NCBI RefSeq assembly: GCF_041434935.1
Contig: NZ_CP107964.1
Location: 7,423,001-7,487,000, forward strand
DNA: 64,000 nucleotides
Reading direction: 5' to 3'
Source: Kitasatospora sp. NBC_00374
GTDB lineage: Bacteria; Actinomycetota; Actinomycetes; Streptomycetales; Streptomycetaceae
In this document: positions 34,424-44,213 of the stretch, one piece after another
Position numbering within the stretch: position 1 is the first letter of the stretch
Layout of the letters: each line of letters opens with the position of its first letter
The notes under the pieces: generated by a model
Databases searched by the model: none
Told to the model about the DNA's origin: nothing
Seen by the model: only the letters and a program-made list of their open reading frames with translations
Program-made: the position numbers and the translations under genes

Positions 34424-34846
34424 ATGACCGATATGAAGATCCGTACCGCCGTTTCCGGTGATGTTCCCGCGCTGCTGGCCTTCTGGGGCCGGGCGGCCGA
34501 GGGCACCAGTATCACCGACGACCCGGCCGGGGTCGCCGGGCTGATCGCCCGGGATCCCGGGGCGCTGCTGATCGCGGAGAGCGAGGGCGCGGTGGTGGGC
34601 ACGGTGATCGCCGGGTTCGACGGCTGGCGCTGCCACCTCTACCGCCTGGCCGTGGAGCCGCGGCGGCGCCGCCGGGGCATCGCGGCGGCGCTGCTCGCGG
34701 CGGCCGAGGCCCGCTTCGAGTCCCTGGGCGGGCGGCGGGCCGACGCGATGGTGCTGGACGACAACGAGCTCGGCCGGCACGCCTGGCGCAGCGCGGGCTA
34801 CGGCCCCGAGGAGCGGTGGAGCCGCTGGGTCAAGCCGCTGCGCTGA
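34424..34846 (+). CDS. GNAT-family N-acetyltransferase
   Basis: 140 residues. The acetyl-CoA-binding motif is LAVEPRRRRRGIAAALLAAAE (R-x-x-G-x-A type), with an N-terminal IRTAVSGDVPALLAFW and a C-terminal RHAWRSAGYGPEERWSRWVKPL. It is compact and complete. The substrate is unknown. No ribosome site precedes the ATG at 34424, so it may be leaderless. It ends 24 bp from a convergent gene. Confidence 0.85.
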   Translation: MTDMKIRTAVSGDVPALLAFWGRAAEGTSITDDPAGVAGLIARDPGALLIAESEGAVVGTVIAGFDGWRCHLYRLAVEPRRRRRGIAAALLAAAEARFESLGGRRADAMVLDDNELGRHAWRSAGYGPEERWSRWVKPLR

Positions 34847-34869
34847 GGCGGTGACGGGCGGTGGAGGTG

Positions 34870-35343
34870 TCACTGCACGATGAGGATGCCCTGCATGTTC
34901 GGGTGGATGGTGCAGATGTACTCGTAGCTGGCCGGCTGGTTCGGGGCGGTGATGGTGGCGGACTGGCCGGGGCTGAGGGTCCCGGTGTTGAAGGCGCCCG
35001 GGGTGGAGGAGGTCAGGGTGTGCGAGGTGCTGTCCTGATTGGTCACCGTGATCTTGGTGCCGGGGGCGACGGTGAGCGGGGTGGGGTTGAAGGCGAAGTC
35101 CTTGATGGTGATGGACACCGCCGCACCGGACGCCGAGGCGGACTCCGAGGCCGAGGCCGACGGGGACTCAGCTCCGCCGGAGCTCGCGCTCCCGGACGGG
35201 GAGGGGCTCGCCGAGGGCGTCGCCGTGGTGGTGGTCACCGACCCGCTCGTGCTGCTGGAGCAGGCGGCCAGCAGCAGGGTGGCGGCCGCGCTGCCGGCGC
35301 CGAACAGCACGCGCCGCCGGGTGGGGAGCAGTTCCTCGTTCAT
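34870..35343 (-). CDS. Cupredoxin (plastocyanin-like) lipoprotein
   Basis: 157 residues. A Tat-type signal (TRRRVLFGAGSAAATLLLAAC) has a lipobox with Cys28 as the lipid anchor, followed by a Ser/Thr/Pro/Ala-rich tether (about 29-75). The type I copper domain has ligands His108, Cys144, His147 and Met150 (CTIHPNM). It is a likely membrane-anchored electron carrier, typical of streptomycete copper-dependent respiration or oxidases; the partner is not encoded nearby. The ATG at 35343 was chosen since it starts just before the twin-Arg signal. Confidence 0.88.
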   Translation of the reverse strand: MNEELLPTRRRVLFGAGSAAATLLLAACSSSTSGSVTTTTATPSASPSPSGSASSGGAESPSASASESASASGAAVSITIKDFAFNPTPLTVAPGTKITVTNQDSTSHTLTSSTPGAFNTGTLSPGQSATITAPNQPASYEYICTIHPNMQGILIVQ

Positions 35344-35445
35344 CAGGCCTCGTCTCGTCCGGCCGCCCGACCGGAACGGGCGGCAGACGGCCAGCGTCGG
35401 CCAGGACGGGCCCCGGAGTCCGCCGTACACACCCGGCGGGCCCGA

Positions 35446-35476
35446 CGGGTCACCGGGACGGCCGAGCGGTGACCCG
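35446..35476 (-). terminator. Terminator of bioBAD operon
   Basis: CGGGTCACC (35446-35454) and GGTGACCCG (35468-35476) form a perfect 9-bp stem with a 13-nt loop, 30 nt after the bioD stop at 35506. Confidence 0.6.
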
Positions 35477-35505
35477 CCCGGCCGCACCGTGGCGCCGGGC
35501 TGGAG

Positions 35506-36240
35506 CTACGGCAGCGGCGGGCTGAACCGGGCGGTGAAGGCGGCCGCGTCCCAGTCGCCGCCGAGCGCCGGGGCCAGCGAGGCCCGGGCCAGGGCGTGGA
35601 AGGCGTCGCCGCCCTCGGCCGCCGCGCCCTGCGGCAGGACGCCGAGCAGCGGGGCGCCGGCCACGGCCGGCAGGTCGGCCAGGTTGCAGCGGGCCGCGAG
35701 GTCCGGTTCGGCGGGCCAGGCGCCGACCACCACCCCGCGCAGGGCGAGGCCGCGGGCGCGCAGGGCCTCCGCGGTGAGCGCGGTGGTGTTGAGGGTCCCG
35801 AGGCCGGCGGTGACGACCACCAGGATCTCCACGTCCAGCCCGAGTGCGGCGGTGGCCAGCGCCATGTCGGCGAGGGTGTGCCCGTCCTCGTCGTAGCGGA
35901 CCAGCAGGCCGCCCGCGCCCTCGACCAGGACGGGGTGGTGGTCCGCGGCCAGCGCGGCGACGGCCTCGGCGACCTGGCCGGGGGTCAGGGTCGGCCGGCC
36001 CGAGCGGCGGGCGGCGGTGTCGGGTGCCAGCGGCTCGGGGTAGCGGGCCAGTTCACGGGTGGTGACCGCGGGGCCGGCCAGCCGGAGCACCTCGGCGGCG
36101 TCGCCGGGCTCGCCGGGCGCGACCCCGGTCTGACCGGGCTTCAGGACGGCGACCCGGCGGCCGGCGAGGGCCGCGACGGCGGCGGTGGCGACGGTCTTGC
36201 CGACCTCGGTGCCGGTGCCGGTGACGAACAGGACGCTCAT
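35506..36240 (-). CDS. bioD: Dethiobiotin synthetase
   Basis: 244 residues. The P-loop GTGTEVGKT (8-16), the [10 protein letters not shown] segment, [11 protein letters not shown] and [12 protein letters not shown] are all BioD hallmarks. It closes the ureido ring of dethiobiotin from DAPA, CO2 and ATP. Its ATG (36240) overlaps the bioA stop as ATGA, and it is the last cistron of bioB-bioA-bioD. Confidence 0.93.
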   Translation of the reverse strand: MSVLFVTGTGTEVGKTVATAAVAALAGRRVAVLKPGQTGVAPGEPGDAAEVLRLAGPAVTTRELARYPEPLAPDTAARRSGRPTLTPGQVAEAVAALAADHHPVLVEGAGGLLVRYDEDGHTLADMALATAALGLDVEILVVVTAGLGTLNTTALTAEALRARGLALRGVVVGAWPAEPDLAARCNLADLPAVAGAPLLGVLPQGAAAEGGDAFHALARASLAPALGGDWDAAAFTARFSPPLP

Positions 36241-37532
36241 CCGGCCACCGCCGCGGCCGTGACGGCGGCCGTGATCCGGGCCAGGTCGGCGTCGTCCGTG
36301 ACGAACGGCGGCATGGTGTAGATCAGGTCGCGGAACGGCCGCAGCCACACGCCCTCGCGGGCGGCCGCCTCGGTGGCGGCCCGCATGTCGACCGGGTGGT
36401 CGAGCTGGACGACGCCGATCGCGCCGAGCACCCGGACGTCCCGGACGCCCGGGGCGCCGGCGGCGCCGGCCAGTCCGGCGGTCAGCCCCGCCTCGATCCG
36501 CTTGACCTCGACCCGCCAGTCCTGGCCGAGCAGCAGGTCGACGGAGGCGTTGGCCACGGCGGCGGCCAGCGGGTTGCCCATGAAGGTCGGGCCGTGCGCC
36601 AGCACCGGCATCTCGCCGCGGCTGATGCCGTCGGCGACCCGGCCGGTGCACAGGGCGGCGGCCATCGTCAGGTAGCCGCCGGTGAGCGCCTTGCCCAGGC
36701 ACAGCACGTCCGGCGAGACCTGGGCGTGGTCGGCGGCGAACAGTTCGCCGGTGCGGCCGAAGCCGGTGGCGATCTCGTCGAAGACCAGCAGGACGTCGTG
36801 GCGGTCGCACAGCTCGCGCAGCAGCCGCAGGTAGGCGGGGGAGTGGAAGCGCATCCCGCCGGCGCCCTGCACCACCGGCTCGACGATGACGGCGGCCAGC
36901 TCCCCGGCGTGACGCTCGACGAGCTCGGCGAGCCCGTCGGCGTACGCCTGGTCCAGCGGTGCGTCGAAGCCGGCCGGCGGCTCGCCCGCGAAGAGCTGGC
37001 CGGGCAGCACGCCGCCCCACAGGTGGTGCATCCCGCCCTCGGGGTCGCAGACCGACATCGGGTGGAAGGTGTCGCCGTGGTAGCCGCCGCGCCAGGTGAG
37101 CAGCCGGCGCTTGGCCGGCCGGCCGAGCGACTGCCAGTACTGCAGGCACATCTTCATGGCCACCTCGACGGCCACCGAACCGGAGTCGGCGAGGAAGACG
37201 TGCTGCAGCGGCTCCGGGGTGATCTCCACCAGCCGGGCGGCGAGCCGGACGGCGGGCTCGTGGGTGAGCCCGCCGAACATCACGTGGCTCATCCGGCCGA
37301 GCTGGTCACGCACGGCCTCGTCCAGCACCGGGTGCCGGTAGCCGTGGATGGCCGCCCACCAGGAGGACATCCCGTCGATCAGCTCCCGCTGCCCGCAGAC
37401 CTCCTCGGCCAGCCGCAGCCGGACGCCCGAGGCGGACTCCACCAGGTACGGGGTGCTGGTGCCCGGCATCGGCCCGTACGGGTGCCAGACGTGCGCGCGG
37501 TCGAGGCCGAGCAGGTGCTGTGCGTGTGTCAC
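36237..37532 (-). CDS. bioA: Adenosylmethionine-8-amino-7-oxononanoate aminotransferase
   Basis: 431 residues, a class III PLP aminotransferase. WHPYGPM near the N-terminus, [25 protein letters not shown] and the PLP lysine in [10 protein letters not shown] identify BioA. It converts KAPA to DAPA with SAM as amino donor. The GTG at 37532 lies 11 nt after the bioB stop, and the 3' end overlaps bioD. No bioF is present in this window. Confidence 0.93.
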   Translation of the reverse strand: MTHAQHLLGLDRAHVWHPYGPMPGTSTPYLVESASGVRLRLAEEVCGQRELIDGMSSWWAAIHGYRHPVLDEAVRDQLGRMSHVMFGGLTHEPAVRLAARLVEITPEPLQHVFLADSGSVAVEVAMKMCLQYWQSLGRPAKRRLLTWRGGYHGDTFHPMSVCDPEGGMHHLWGGVLPGQLFAGEPPAGFDAPLDQAYADGLAELVERHAGELAAVIVEPVVQGAGGMRFHSPAYLRLLRELCDRHDVLLVFDEIATGFGRTGELFAADHAQVSPDVLCLGKALTGGYLTMAAALCTGRVADGISRGEMPVLAHGPTFMGNPLAAAVANASVDLLLGQDWRVEVKRIEAGLTAGLAGAAGAPGVRDVRVLGAIGVVQLDHPVDMRAATEAAAREGVWLRPFRDLIYTMPPFVTDDADLARITAAVTAAAVAG

Positions 37533-37543
37533 GGGTGCGGACC

Positions 37544-38758
37544 TCAGGCGTTCGGGGCCAGCTCGGTGCCCGCGCCGCGGCGGCGGACCTTCACCAGGTC
37601 GCTGCGCAGCTCGTCGTTGTCGGCCGGCTCCCGGGCCGTGTCCGCGACCGGCTCCGGAGCCTGCTCGCCGTGTCCGCCGCAGGGGCCGCAGCCGCCGCCC
37701 GAGCCGCAGGCGTCGGCGGCCGCCGGGGCCGAGCCGCAGCCGGCGGTGACGTGCGCGCGGTGCTGCGGCAGGGTCACCTCCTCGGCGCCCTCGACGGTGA
37801 AACCGGCATCCTTGATCATCTCCAGGTCGGCCTGACCGGCCTGGCCCTCGCTGGTCAGGTAGTCGCCGAGGAAGATCGAGTTGGCGATGTGCAGGCCGAG
37901 CGGCTGCATCGTGCGCAGGTGCACCTCGCGGCCGCCGGCGATCCGCACCTCGATGTCGGGGCAGACGAACCGGACCATCGCCAGGATCCGCAGGCAGCGC
38001 TGCGGGGTGAGGTGCCACTCCTTGGCCAGCGGGGTGCCCTCGAACGGGATCAGGAAGTTGACCGGCACCGAGTCCGGGTCCAGCTCGCGCAGCGCGAAGA
38101 CCACGTCGACCAGGTCCTCGTCGCTCTCGCCCATGCCCGCGATCAGGCCGGAGCAGGCGGACAGGCCCGCGCCGTGCGCCTTGTTCACGGTGTCCACCCG
38201 GTCCGCGTAGGTGTGGGTGGTGGTGATGTCGCCGTAGGTGCCCTCGGAGGTGTTGAGGTTGTGGTTGTACGCGTCGGCGCCGGCCGCGCGCAGCCGCTCG
38301 GCCTGGTTGTCGGAGAGCAGGCCGAGGCAGGCGCAGATCTCGACGTTCTCGTGGGCGTCCTTGATGGCCGAGATGGTGTCGGCGACCCGCTCGACGTCCC
38401 GGTCGGTCGGGCCGCGGCCGCTGGCGACCAGGCAGACCCGCTTGGCGCCGCCGGCCAGGCCCGCGGCCGCGGCCTCGGCGGCCTGGTCGGGCTTCAGCCA
38501 GGTGTACTTGAGGATCTCGGCCTTGGAGCCGAGCCGCTGCGAGCAGTAGGAACAGTCCTCGGGGCAGAGACCGCTCTTGAGGTTCACCAGGTAGTTGAGC
38601 TTGACCCGGCGGCCGAACCACTGCCGGCGGACCCGCCCGGCGGCCGCGACCACGTCCATCAGCTCGTCGTCGGTGGTGGCGAGAACGGCCAGGGCTTCCT
38701 CGCGGGTGGGGAGTTCCCGGCGCAGGCCCTTGGCGGTGAGGGTGTCGAGCAGATCCAT
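37544..38758 (-). CDS. bioB: Biotin synthase with Cys-rich C-terminal extension
   Basis: 404 residues, longer than E. coli BioB (346). The radical-SAM cluster motif is Cys65-x3-Cys69-x2-Cys72 ([10 protein letters not shown]), followed by [21 protein letters not shown] and the [2Fe-2S] ligand region, as expected for sulfur insertion into dethiobiotin. The C-terminal 64 residues form an extension with Cys341, Cys351, Cys357 and Cys360 in a Gly-rich stretch ([14 protein letters not shown]), then an acidic and basic tail. It is the first gene of the bio operon. The 223-bp upstream spacer has no repressor box I can name. Confidence 0.93.
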   Translation of the reverse strand: MDLLDTLTAKGLRRELPTREEALAVLATTDDELMDVVAAAGRVRRQWFGRRVKLNYLVNLKSGLCPEDCSYCSQRLGSKAEILKYTWLKPDQAAEAAAAGLAGGAKRVCLVASGRGPTDRDVERVADTISAIKDAHENVEICACLGLLSDNQAERLRAAGADAYNHNLNTSEGTYGDITTTHTYADRVDTVNKAHGAGLSACSGLIAGMGESDEDLVDVVFALRELDPDSVPVNFLIPFEGTPLAKEWHLTPQRCLRILAMVRFVCPDIEVRIAGGREVHLRTMQPLGLHIANSIFLGDYLTSEGQAGQADLEMIKDAGFTVEGAEEVTLPQHRAHVTAGCGSAPAAADACGSGGGCGPCGGHGEQAPEPVADTAREPADNDELRSDLVKVRRRGAGTELAPNA

Positions 38759-38968
38759 GCGCCTGATCCTGCCTGGGGGAGCTCGCGTTTCGCCAGAGGG
38801 AACCCGCCAGAAGATCCGCTCCGAGGTGTGCGAGTTGTCACAGTGCGGACGCCGCGGGTAGTGGCGCGGGTCACGCCCCCCCCCGGCGCACGGCGCAGGC
38901 GGAGGGCGCGCGGAGGGCGTCTGCGCGGCCAATCCGGGCCCATGATCGGACCGATACGACGGGCTGCT

Positions 38969-38974
38969 TAGAAT
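38969..38974 (+). promoter_or_regulatory. Possible -10 box for leaderless transcript
   Basis: TAGAAT ends 7 nt before the ATG at 38982, and there is no ribosome site. A start point at the first base of the gene would make the mRNA leaderless. Confidence 0.4.
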
Positions 38975-38981
38975 CTCCGCC

Positions 38982-39743
38982 ATGACCACGCAGGGGGAGC
39001 GCACCTCGTCACCGGCCGACCACCAGCACCACGCGGCACCCGCCCGAAGCCGGGGACGCCGGGTGACCGGTGGCCGGGTCGCCCTGTGGGCGGTGCTGGC
39101 CGGCACCGCCGTCGCCGTCGGCTGGGTGGTCACCCGCCCCAACCCCGGCGACCTGCTCCCCGGCCTCGGCCCGACCAGCGACAAGCCCGCCGTGGGTACC
39201 CCCGCGCCCGGCGTCGCCCCGGCGCAGCCCATGACGGAGGCCCAGGCCTTCCTCGCCGAGCGGTACTTCCCCGCCCAGCGCGGCATCGACCAGGACGGCT
39301 ACAAGGGACGGCGCACCGGCGCCCGCCAGGGCTCGGACTGCGCCGAGATCCTCCAGGACCGCGCCCACGACCCGCTGCACGACGCCGGCTGCCAGGGCTA
39401 CCTCGGAGTCTCCTTCACCCGGCTCGACCAGCAGGTCCAGAGCAGCGTGACGGTGCTCCGCTTCGCCGACGACGCGAGCGCCCTCAAGGCCGAGGAGGCG
39501 CTGCGCGAGGCCACGCCCGCGCTGCTCTTCGTCCAGCCCGAGGGCGTCGCCGCCCCGACCGCGCCGCCGGCCGGCAAGCCGCCGCTGACCACCCACCGGG
39601 TCGCCGCGGTCGGCCACTACCTGACCGTCACCGTCTCGCGCTTCGCCGACCTGCGCAGCACGGCGCCCGACACCGAGCACGGCCTCGACGACGCCACCCG
39701 GGTCCTCGCCAACGTGGCCGGCCTGCCGTTCATCTGGATGTGA
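38982..39743 (+). CDS. Membrane-anchored hypothetical protein
   Basis: 253 residues. A basic N-terminus is followed by one membrane helix (about 32-50, [18 protein letters not shown]) and an extracytoplasmic domain of about 190 residues with two Cys (DCAEIL and AGCQGYLG) that could form a disulphide. The pattern [37 protein letters not shown] resembles streptomycete exported proteins of unknown function. A bidirectional hairpin separates it from the helicase gene. Confidence 0.8.
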   Translation: MTTQGERTSSPADHQHHAAPARSRGRRVTGGRVALWAVLAGTAVAVGWVVTRPNPGDLLPGLGPTSDKPAVGTPAPGVAPAQPMTEAQAFLAERYFPAQRGIDQDGYKGRRTGARQGSDCAEILQDRAHDPLHDAGCQGYLGVSFTRLDQQVQSSVTVLRFADDASALKAEEALREATPALLFVQPEGVAAPTAPPAGKPPLTTHRVAAVGHYLTVTVSRFADLRSTAPDTEHGLDDATRVLANVAGLPFIWM

Positions 39744-39744
39744 C

Positions 39745-39796
39745 CCGGCCTGCCCGACCTGCCCGGCCCACCGGACCGGTGGGACGGGCAGGCCGG
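39745..39796. terminator. Bidirectional terminator between membrane protein and helicase genes
   Basis: The outer stem is CCGGCCTGCCCG (39745-39756) with CGGGCAGGCCGG (39785-39796), a perfect 12 bp. An inner stem-like CCCACCGG-A-CCGGTGGG extends it. It lies between convergent stops at 39743 and 39799. Confidence 0.75.
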
Positions 39797-39798
39797 CC

Positions 39799-42315
39799 TC
39801 AGCCGTCGAGCCGGTTGACCGCGGTGACCCGCAGGACCGCGCGGCCCTCCTCGTCCGAGCCGTAGAGGTCGACCTCCGCGCTGATGCCCCAGTCCTGGTG
39901 CCCCTCGGGGTCGTGGAAGATCTGCCGGACCCGCCAGGAGCCCTCCTCCTCGTCCTCCTCGATGAGCAGCATCTTCGGCCCGCGCGCGTCCGGCCCGGTG
40001 CCCAGGTCGTCGAACTCCTCCCAGTACGCGTCCATGGCGTCCGCCCAGCGGTCCGCGTCCCAGCCGTACTCGCCGTCCAGCTCGCCGAGCTCCCGGTAGT
40101 TCTCCAGTGCGGCGAGCTCGACCCGGCGGAACATCTCGTTGCGCACCAGCACCCGGAAGGCCCGCGCGTTCGCGGTGACCGGCGCCGGCTTGTCGTCGAG
40201 ACGCACCTCGGGGGCCTGCGGGTCGGTCGGGTTGGCCAGCTGCTCCCACTCGTCCAGCAGGCTGGAGTCGACCTGGCGGACCAGCTCGCCGAGCCAGGCG
40301 ATGACGTCCTTCAGGTCGTCCGTCTTGATGTCCTCGGGGACGGTCTGCTCCAGCGCCTTGAACGCGCCGGCCAGGTAGCGCAGCACGATGCCCTCGGTGC
40401 GCGCCAGGTCGTAGTGGCCGACGTAGTCGCTGAAGGTCATCGCCCGCTCGTACAGGTCGCGGACCACGGACTTCGGCTGCAGCGGGTGGTCGCCGATCCA
40501 CGGGTGCGCGCGCCGGTAGACGTCGTACGCGTGGGTGAGCAGCTCCTCCTGCGGCTTCGGGTAGGTGATCTCCTGGAGCCGTTCCATCCGCTCCTCGTAC
40601 TCGATGCCGTCGCGCTTCATCTCGCCGATCGCCTCGCCGCGGGCCTTGTTCTGCTGCGAGGCGAGGATCTGCCGCGGGTCGTCGAGGGTCGCCTCGACCA
40701 CCGAGATCACGTCCATCGCGTACGAGGGCGAGGTCGGGTCGAGCAGTTCGAAGGCGGCCAGGGCGAAGGTGGACAGGGCCTGGTTGAGCGCGAAGTTCTC
40801 CTGCAGGTCCATGGTGAGGCGGACGATCCGGCCCTCGGCGTCCGGCTCGGGCAGCCGCTCGACCACGCCGCCGTCCAGCAGCGAGCGGTAGATCGCGATC
40901 GCGTTGCGGATGTGGCGGCGCTGGGCCGGGCGCTCCTCGTGGTTGTCGGTGAGCAGCTTGCGCATCGCCTCGAAGGCGTTGCCCGGGCGGCCGATCACCG
41001 AGAGCAGCATCGCGTGGCTGACCTTGAAGCGGGAGACCAGCGGCTCCGGGTCGGCGGCGATGAGCTTCTCGAAGCCCTCCTCCGTCCATCCGACGAAACC
41101 TTCCGGCGCCTTCTTCCGGACCACCTTGCGCTTCTTCTTGGGGTCGTCCCCGGCCTTGGCGACGGCCCTCTCGTTCTCGATCACGTGCTCCGGCGCCTGC
41201 GCGACCACCTGGCCCACGGTGTCGAAGCCGGCCCGGCCCGCGCGCCCGGCGATCTGGTGGAACTCCCGCGCCCGCAGGGTGCGCACCCGGATGCCGTCGT
41301 ACTTGGAGAGCGCGGTGAACAGCACCGTGCGGATCGGCACGTTGACGCCGACGCCCAGGGTGTCCGTCCCGCAGATCACCTTGAGCAGTCCGGCCTGCGC
41401 GAGCCGCTCGACCAGGCGGCGGTACTTCGGCAGCATGCCGGCGTGGTGCACGCCGATGCCGTGCCGCACGTACCGGGAGAGGTTGCGGCCGAACTTGGTG
41501 GTGAAGCGGAACCCGCCGATCAGGTCGGCGATGGCGTCCTTCTCCGCCTTCGAGCACATGTTGATGCTCATCAGCGACTGCGCCCGCTCCACCGCCTCCT
41601 TCTGCGTGAAGTGCACGACGTAGACCGGCGCCTGACCGGTCTTCAGCAGCTCCTCCAGGGTGTCGTGCATGGTGGTGCGGCGGTACTCGTAGAACAGCGG
41701 CACCGGGCGGGTGGCCGAGCGGACCACCGTGGTCGGGCGGCCGGTGCGGCGGGTGAGGTCATCCTCGAAGCGGCGGACGTCGCCGAGGGTGGCCGACATC
41801 AGCAGGAACTGCACGTGCGGCAGCTCCAGGATCGGGATCTGCCACGCCCAGCCGCGGTCCGGCTCCGCGTAGAAGTGGAACTCGTCCATCACCACCTGGC
41901 CGACGTCGGCCCGGTCGCCGTCGCGCAGGGCGATGTTGGCCAGCACCTCGGCGGTGCAGCAGATGATCGGCGCGGTCGGGTTGACGCTGGCGTCACCCGT
42001 CATCATGCCGACCTGCTCGGTGCCGAAGATCTTGCACAGGTCGAAGAACTTCTCCGAGACCAGGGCCTTGATCGGCGCGGTGTAGAAGGTCCGCTTGCCC
42101 TCGGCGAGCGCGGCGAAGTGCGCGCCGGCCGCCACCAGGCTCTTGCCCGAGCCGGTCGGGGTCGCCAGGATGACGTTGTTCCCGGAGACCAGCTCGATCA
42201 GGGCCTCCTCCTGGGCCGGGTACAGCGTGATACCGCGCTCGGCCGTCCATTCGGCGAAGGTCTCGTAGAGGGCGTCGGGCGTGGCGGGCTTCGGCATCAG
42301 GTCCAGGAGGGTCAC
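39799..42315 (-). CDS. DEAD/DEAH-box RNA helicase, Ski2-like (DUF3516)
   Basis: 838 residues. The superfamily 2 motifs are Walker A ATPTGSGKS (51-59), DEFH (144-147), SAT (LMSATLGD) and, in the C-terminal RecA domain, VHHAGMLPKYRRLVERLAQ and QIAGRAGRAG. The C-terminal third matches DUF3516, found in actinobacterial Ski2/Mtr4-like helicases thought to act in RNA turnover or ribosome-associated processes. The GTG at 42315 gives the family-typical MTLLDLMPKPATPDALYE start; a longer ATG start at 42351 is less likely. Confidence 0.9.
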   Translation of the reverse strand: MTLLDLMPKPATPDALYETFAEWTAERGITLYPAQEEALIELVSGNNVILATPTGSGKSLVAAGAHFAALAEGKRTFYTAPIKALVSEKFFDLCKIFGTEQVGMMTGDASVNPTAPIICCTAEVLANIALRDGDRADVGQVVMDEFHFYAEPDRGWAWQIPILELPHVQFLLMSATLGDVRRFEDDLTRRTGRPTTVVRSATRPVPLFYEYRRTTMHDTLEELLKTGQAPVYVVHFTQKEAVERAQSLMSINMCSKAEKDAIADLIGGFRFTTKFGRNLSRYVRHGIGVHHAGMLPKYRRLVERLAQAGLLKVICGTDTLGVGVNVPIRTVLFTALSKYDGIRVRTLRAREFHQIAGRAGRAGFDTVGQVVAQAPEHVIENERAVAKAGDDPKKKRKVVRKKAPEGFVGWTEEGFEKLIAADPEPLVSRFKVSHAMLLSVIGRPGNAFEAMRKLLTDNHEERPAQRRHIRNAIAIYRSLLDGGVVERLPEPDAEGRIVRLTMDLQENFALNQALSTFALAAFELLDPTSPSYAMDVISVVEATLDDPRQILASQQNKARGEAIGEMKRDGIEYEERMERLQEITYPKPQEELLTHAYDVYRRAHPWIGDHPLQPKSVVRDLYERAMTFSDYVGHYDLARTEGIVLRYLAGAFKALEQTVPEDIKTDDLKDVIAWLGELVRQVDSSLLDEWEQLANPTDPQAPEVRLDDKPAPVTANARAFRVLVRNEMFRRVELAALENYRELGELDGEYGWDADRWADAMDAYWEEFDDLGTGPDARGPKMLLIEEDEEEGSWRVRQIFHDPEGHQDWGISAEVDLYGSDEEGRAVLRVTAVNRLDG

Positions 42316-42417
42316 CGGCCTATCTTGCCTGCTCGGGATCACCCCGGGCAAAGGCGTGTACGGCGGGCACCGGGCGCCGCCCCCGCCGGGGGCGGCGCCC
42401 GGCGGGCCCGGACCGGC

Positions 42418-43821
42418 TCAGAACGCCTGCCAGCCCTTCGGGTCGACGCCGCCCGGCACCGCGTCGGCGGGCCCGTACGGCTCCCGCGTCAGCACGAACG
42501 AGCCCAGGTCCAGGTGCCCGACCGAGCCGTCGGGCGCCCGGACCACCCGCAGGCTCTCGCCGGCGTAGTACCCGTCCAGGCCGGTCCAGCTGCCGTCCGC
42601 CTCGGCCCGGAACCGCGAGACCCGGCCGCCCGGCGGGCCCAGCGGCGCGAGCTCCAGCGCCCGTCCGTCCCGCAGCCGCAGCGCGAAGGCCTGGGCTCCC
42701 CAGTACCAGGGCCCGGTCAGGGCCAGCAGCGCCTGGTCCAGGTCGGCCAGCGGGCGCCAGGGCCGGGGCAGCCGGGGTTCGTGCTCGGCCACGATCCGGA
42801 CCAGGTCCGCGGCGACCGTCGCGGGGCTCGGCGTGCCCGAGGTCGAGTTGGCGAGCGCGACCCCCGCGACCCCCTCGCTCTCGCAGACCCACAGGCCGGC
42901 CCGGAAGCCCGGCATCGAGCCGGTGTGCCCGTACAGCAGCCGGCCGTCGTGGCGCAGCAACTGGAGGCCGAGGCCGTAGCCGGCCGACCAGTCCTCGCCC
43001 TCCGGGACGGCCGCGGGCCGGCGCATCTCGGCGAGCGTCTGCGGCGCCAGCACCTTCCCGTCGCCGGCGGCCAGGAACGCGGCCCAGCGGGCCAGGTCGG
43101 CCGCCGTGGACCAGAGCTGACCGGCCGCTGCCATCCGGCCGGTGTCGGTCAGCGGCTCGGGCAGCATGGCGTCCGCCCACGGGTGGACGGCGAAGCCACC
43201 CGCGTGCGGGGCCTCGGGCAGCAGCGTGGTGCGGGTCATACCGAGGGGCTCCAGCACCTCCCGGCGCAGCACCTGCCCCCACTCCTCGCCGCGCAGCCGT
43301 TCCACCAGCGCGCCCAGCAGCGCGTAGCCGGGATTCGAGTAGTGGAAGCGCCGCCCGGCGGGGTGCCGCAGCGGCTGTCCGTGCAGCACGTCGGCCAGCT
43401 CCGGGCGCAGCGCGCCGTCGGTCCGTTCCCACCAGGGCCCGGGAGTCTCGGCGGCCAGGCCCGAGGTGTGCGAGAGCAGTTGGGCCACGGTCGCCGCGCC
43501 GGCCACGGTCCCCGGCAGATGGCGCTCGATCGGGTCGGCCAGGTCGAGCAGCCCCTCGTCGCGCAGCCTGAGCACCAGCACGGCGGCGAAGGTCTTGGTG
43601 AGGGAGCCGATCCGGTACTGCACGTCGTCGGTGGGGGCGTGGCCGTCCAGCATGCTCCGGGCGCCTGCCCAGACCGGCCGGCCGTCCCGCACCACGGCGC
43701 CCAGCATCGACGGCGTACGGCCCTCGGCCTGCGCGGTGGCGAGGCGGTGCAGCAGGGCGCGGCGGGTGCCGGGCAGCAGCTCCCGGTCGGGCTGGTCGAG
43801 CTGGTCGGGCTGGTCGGGCAT
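42418..43821 (-). CDS. Beta-lactamase-family serine hydrolase
   Basis: 467 residues. The penicillin-binding-like catalytic motifs are Ser73-x-x-Lys76 (SLTK), Tyr161-Ser-Asn163 (YSN) and His299-Thr-Gly301 (HTG). The last replaces KTG and places it in the class C/esterase branch. There is no signal peptide, and a Pro/Asp/Gln-rich N-terminal stretch (MPDQPDQLDQPDRE) precedes the domain. A C-terminal region of about 110 residues may be a beta domain. It is probably a cytoplasmic esterase or peptidase; true beta-lactam hydrolysis is unlikely. Confidence 0.88.
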   Translation of the reverse strand: MPDQPDQLDQPDRELLPGTRRALLHRLATAQAEGRTPSMLGAVVRDGRPVWAGARSMLDGHAPTDDVQYRIGSLTKTFAAVLVLRLRDEGLLDLADPIERHLPGTVAGAATVAQLLSHTSGLAAETPGPWWERTDGALRPELADVLHGQPLRHPAGRRFHYSNPGYALLGALVERLRGEEWGQVLRREVLEPLGMTRTTLLPEAPHAGGFAVHPWADAMLPEPLTDTGRMAAAGQLWSTAADLARWAAFLAAGDGKVLAPQTLAEMRRPAAVPEGEDWSAGYGLGLQLLRHDGRLLYGHTGSMPGFRAGLWVCESEGVAGVALANSTSGTPSPATVAADLVRIVAEHEPRLPRPWRPLADLDQALLALTGPWYWGAQAFALRLRDGRALELAPLGPPGGRVSRFRAEADGSWTGLDGYYAGESLRVVRAPDGSVGHLDLGSFVLTREPYGPADAVPGGVDPKGWQAF

Positions 43822-44213
43822 GCGGATCCCCCGGGTCGGTCGGCTGCGGCCCCGGTCCCGGGGCGGGCGACGCCAACCTAGCGCGGTCACCGGCGCGGTT
43901 CACCGGGTTTGTGCCACGCTCCGCCGCCGGGCCCTGGGGTGGACGCCGCCGTCCGCCCGCCGCACACCCGTGGGCCTGGTGCTCGGCGGTGTCGCCGATC
44001 TGGCCGGGACGGTGACGGCTCCTTTTCCCTGCCGGAATGTCACGGAAACCCCGTCGCCATGGATATCCGCTAGGGAAAGTCCGATGATCCGGTGGACACC
44101 CTTTCGCCGCGCAACGAATTGGCCCGCGTGGCGTTACAGCGTGGCACTGCACAGGACGCCCGGGAACTTCTACGCTCGACGGTCTACAGCGCCTTCGTCG
44201 AAGGAGAAGACCG
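43822..44213. other. Divergent spacer upstream of pyrimidine catabolism operon
   Basis: There is no gene. The spacer holds the promoters of the serine hydrolase (minus) and the amidohydrolase operon (plus). A TTTCCCT/AGGGAAA inverted repeat (44024-44030 and 44072-44078) and a TACGCT box (44171-44176) are the only candidate signals. Confidence 0.5.

Noticed and set aside
42418-43821. True beta-lactamase
   Set aside because: The third motif is HTG rather than KTG and there is no signal peptide, so a resistance role is unlikely.
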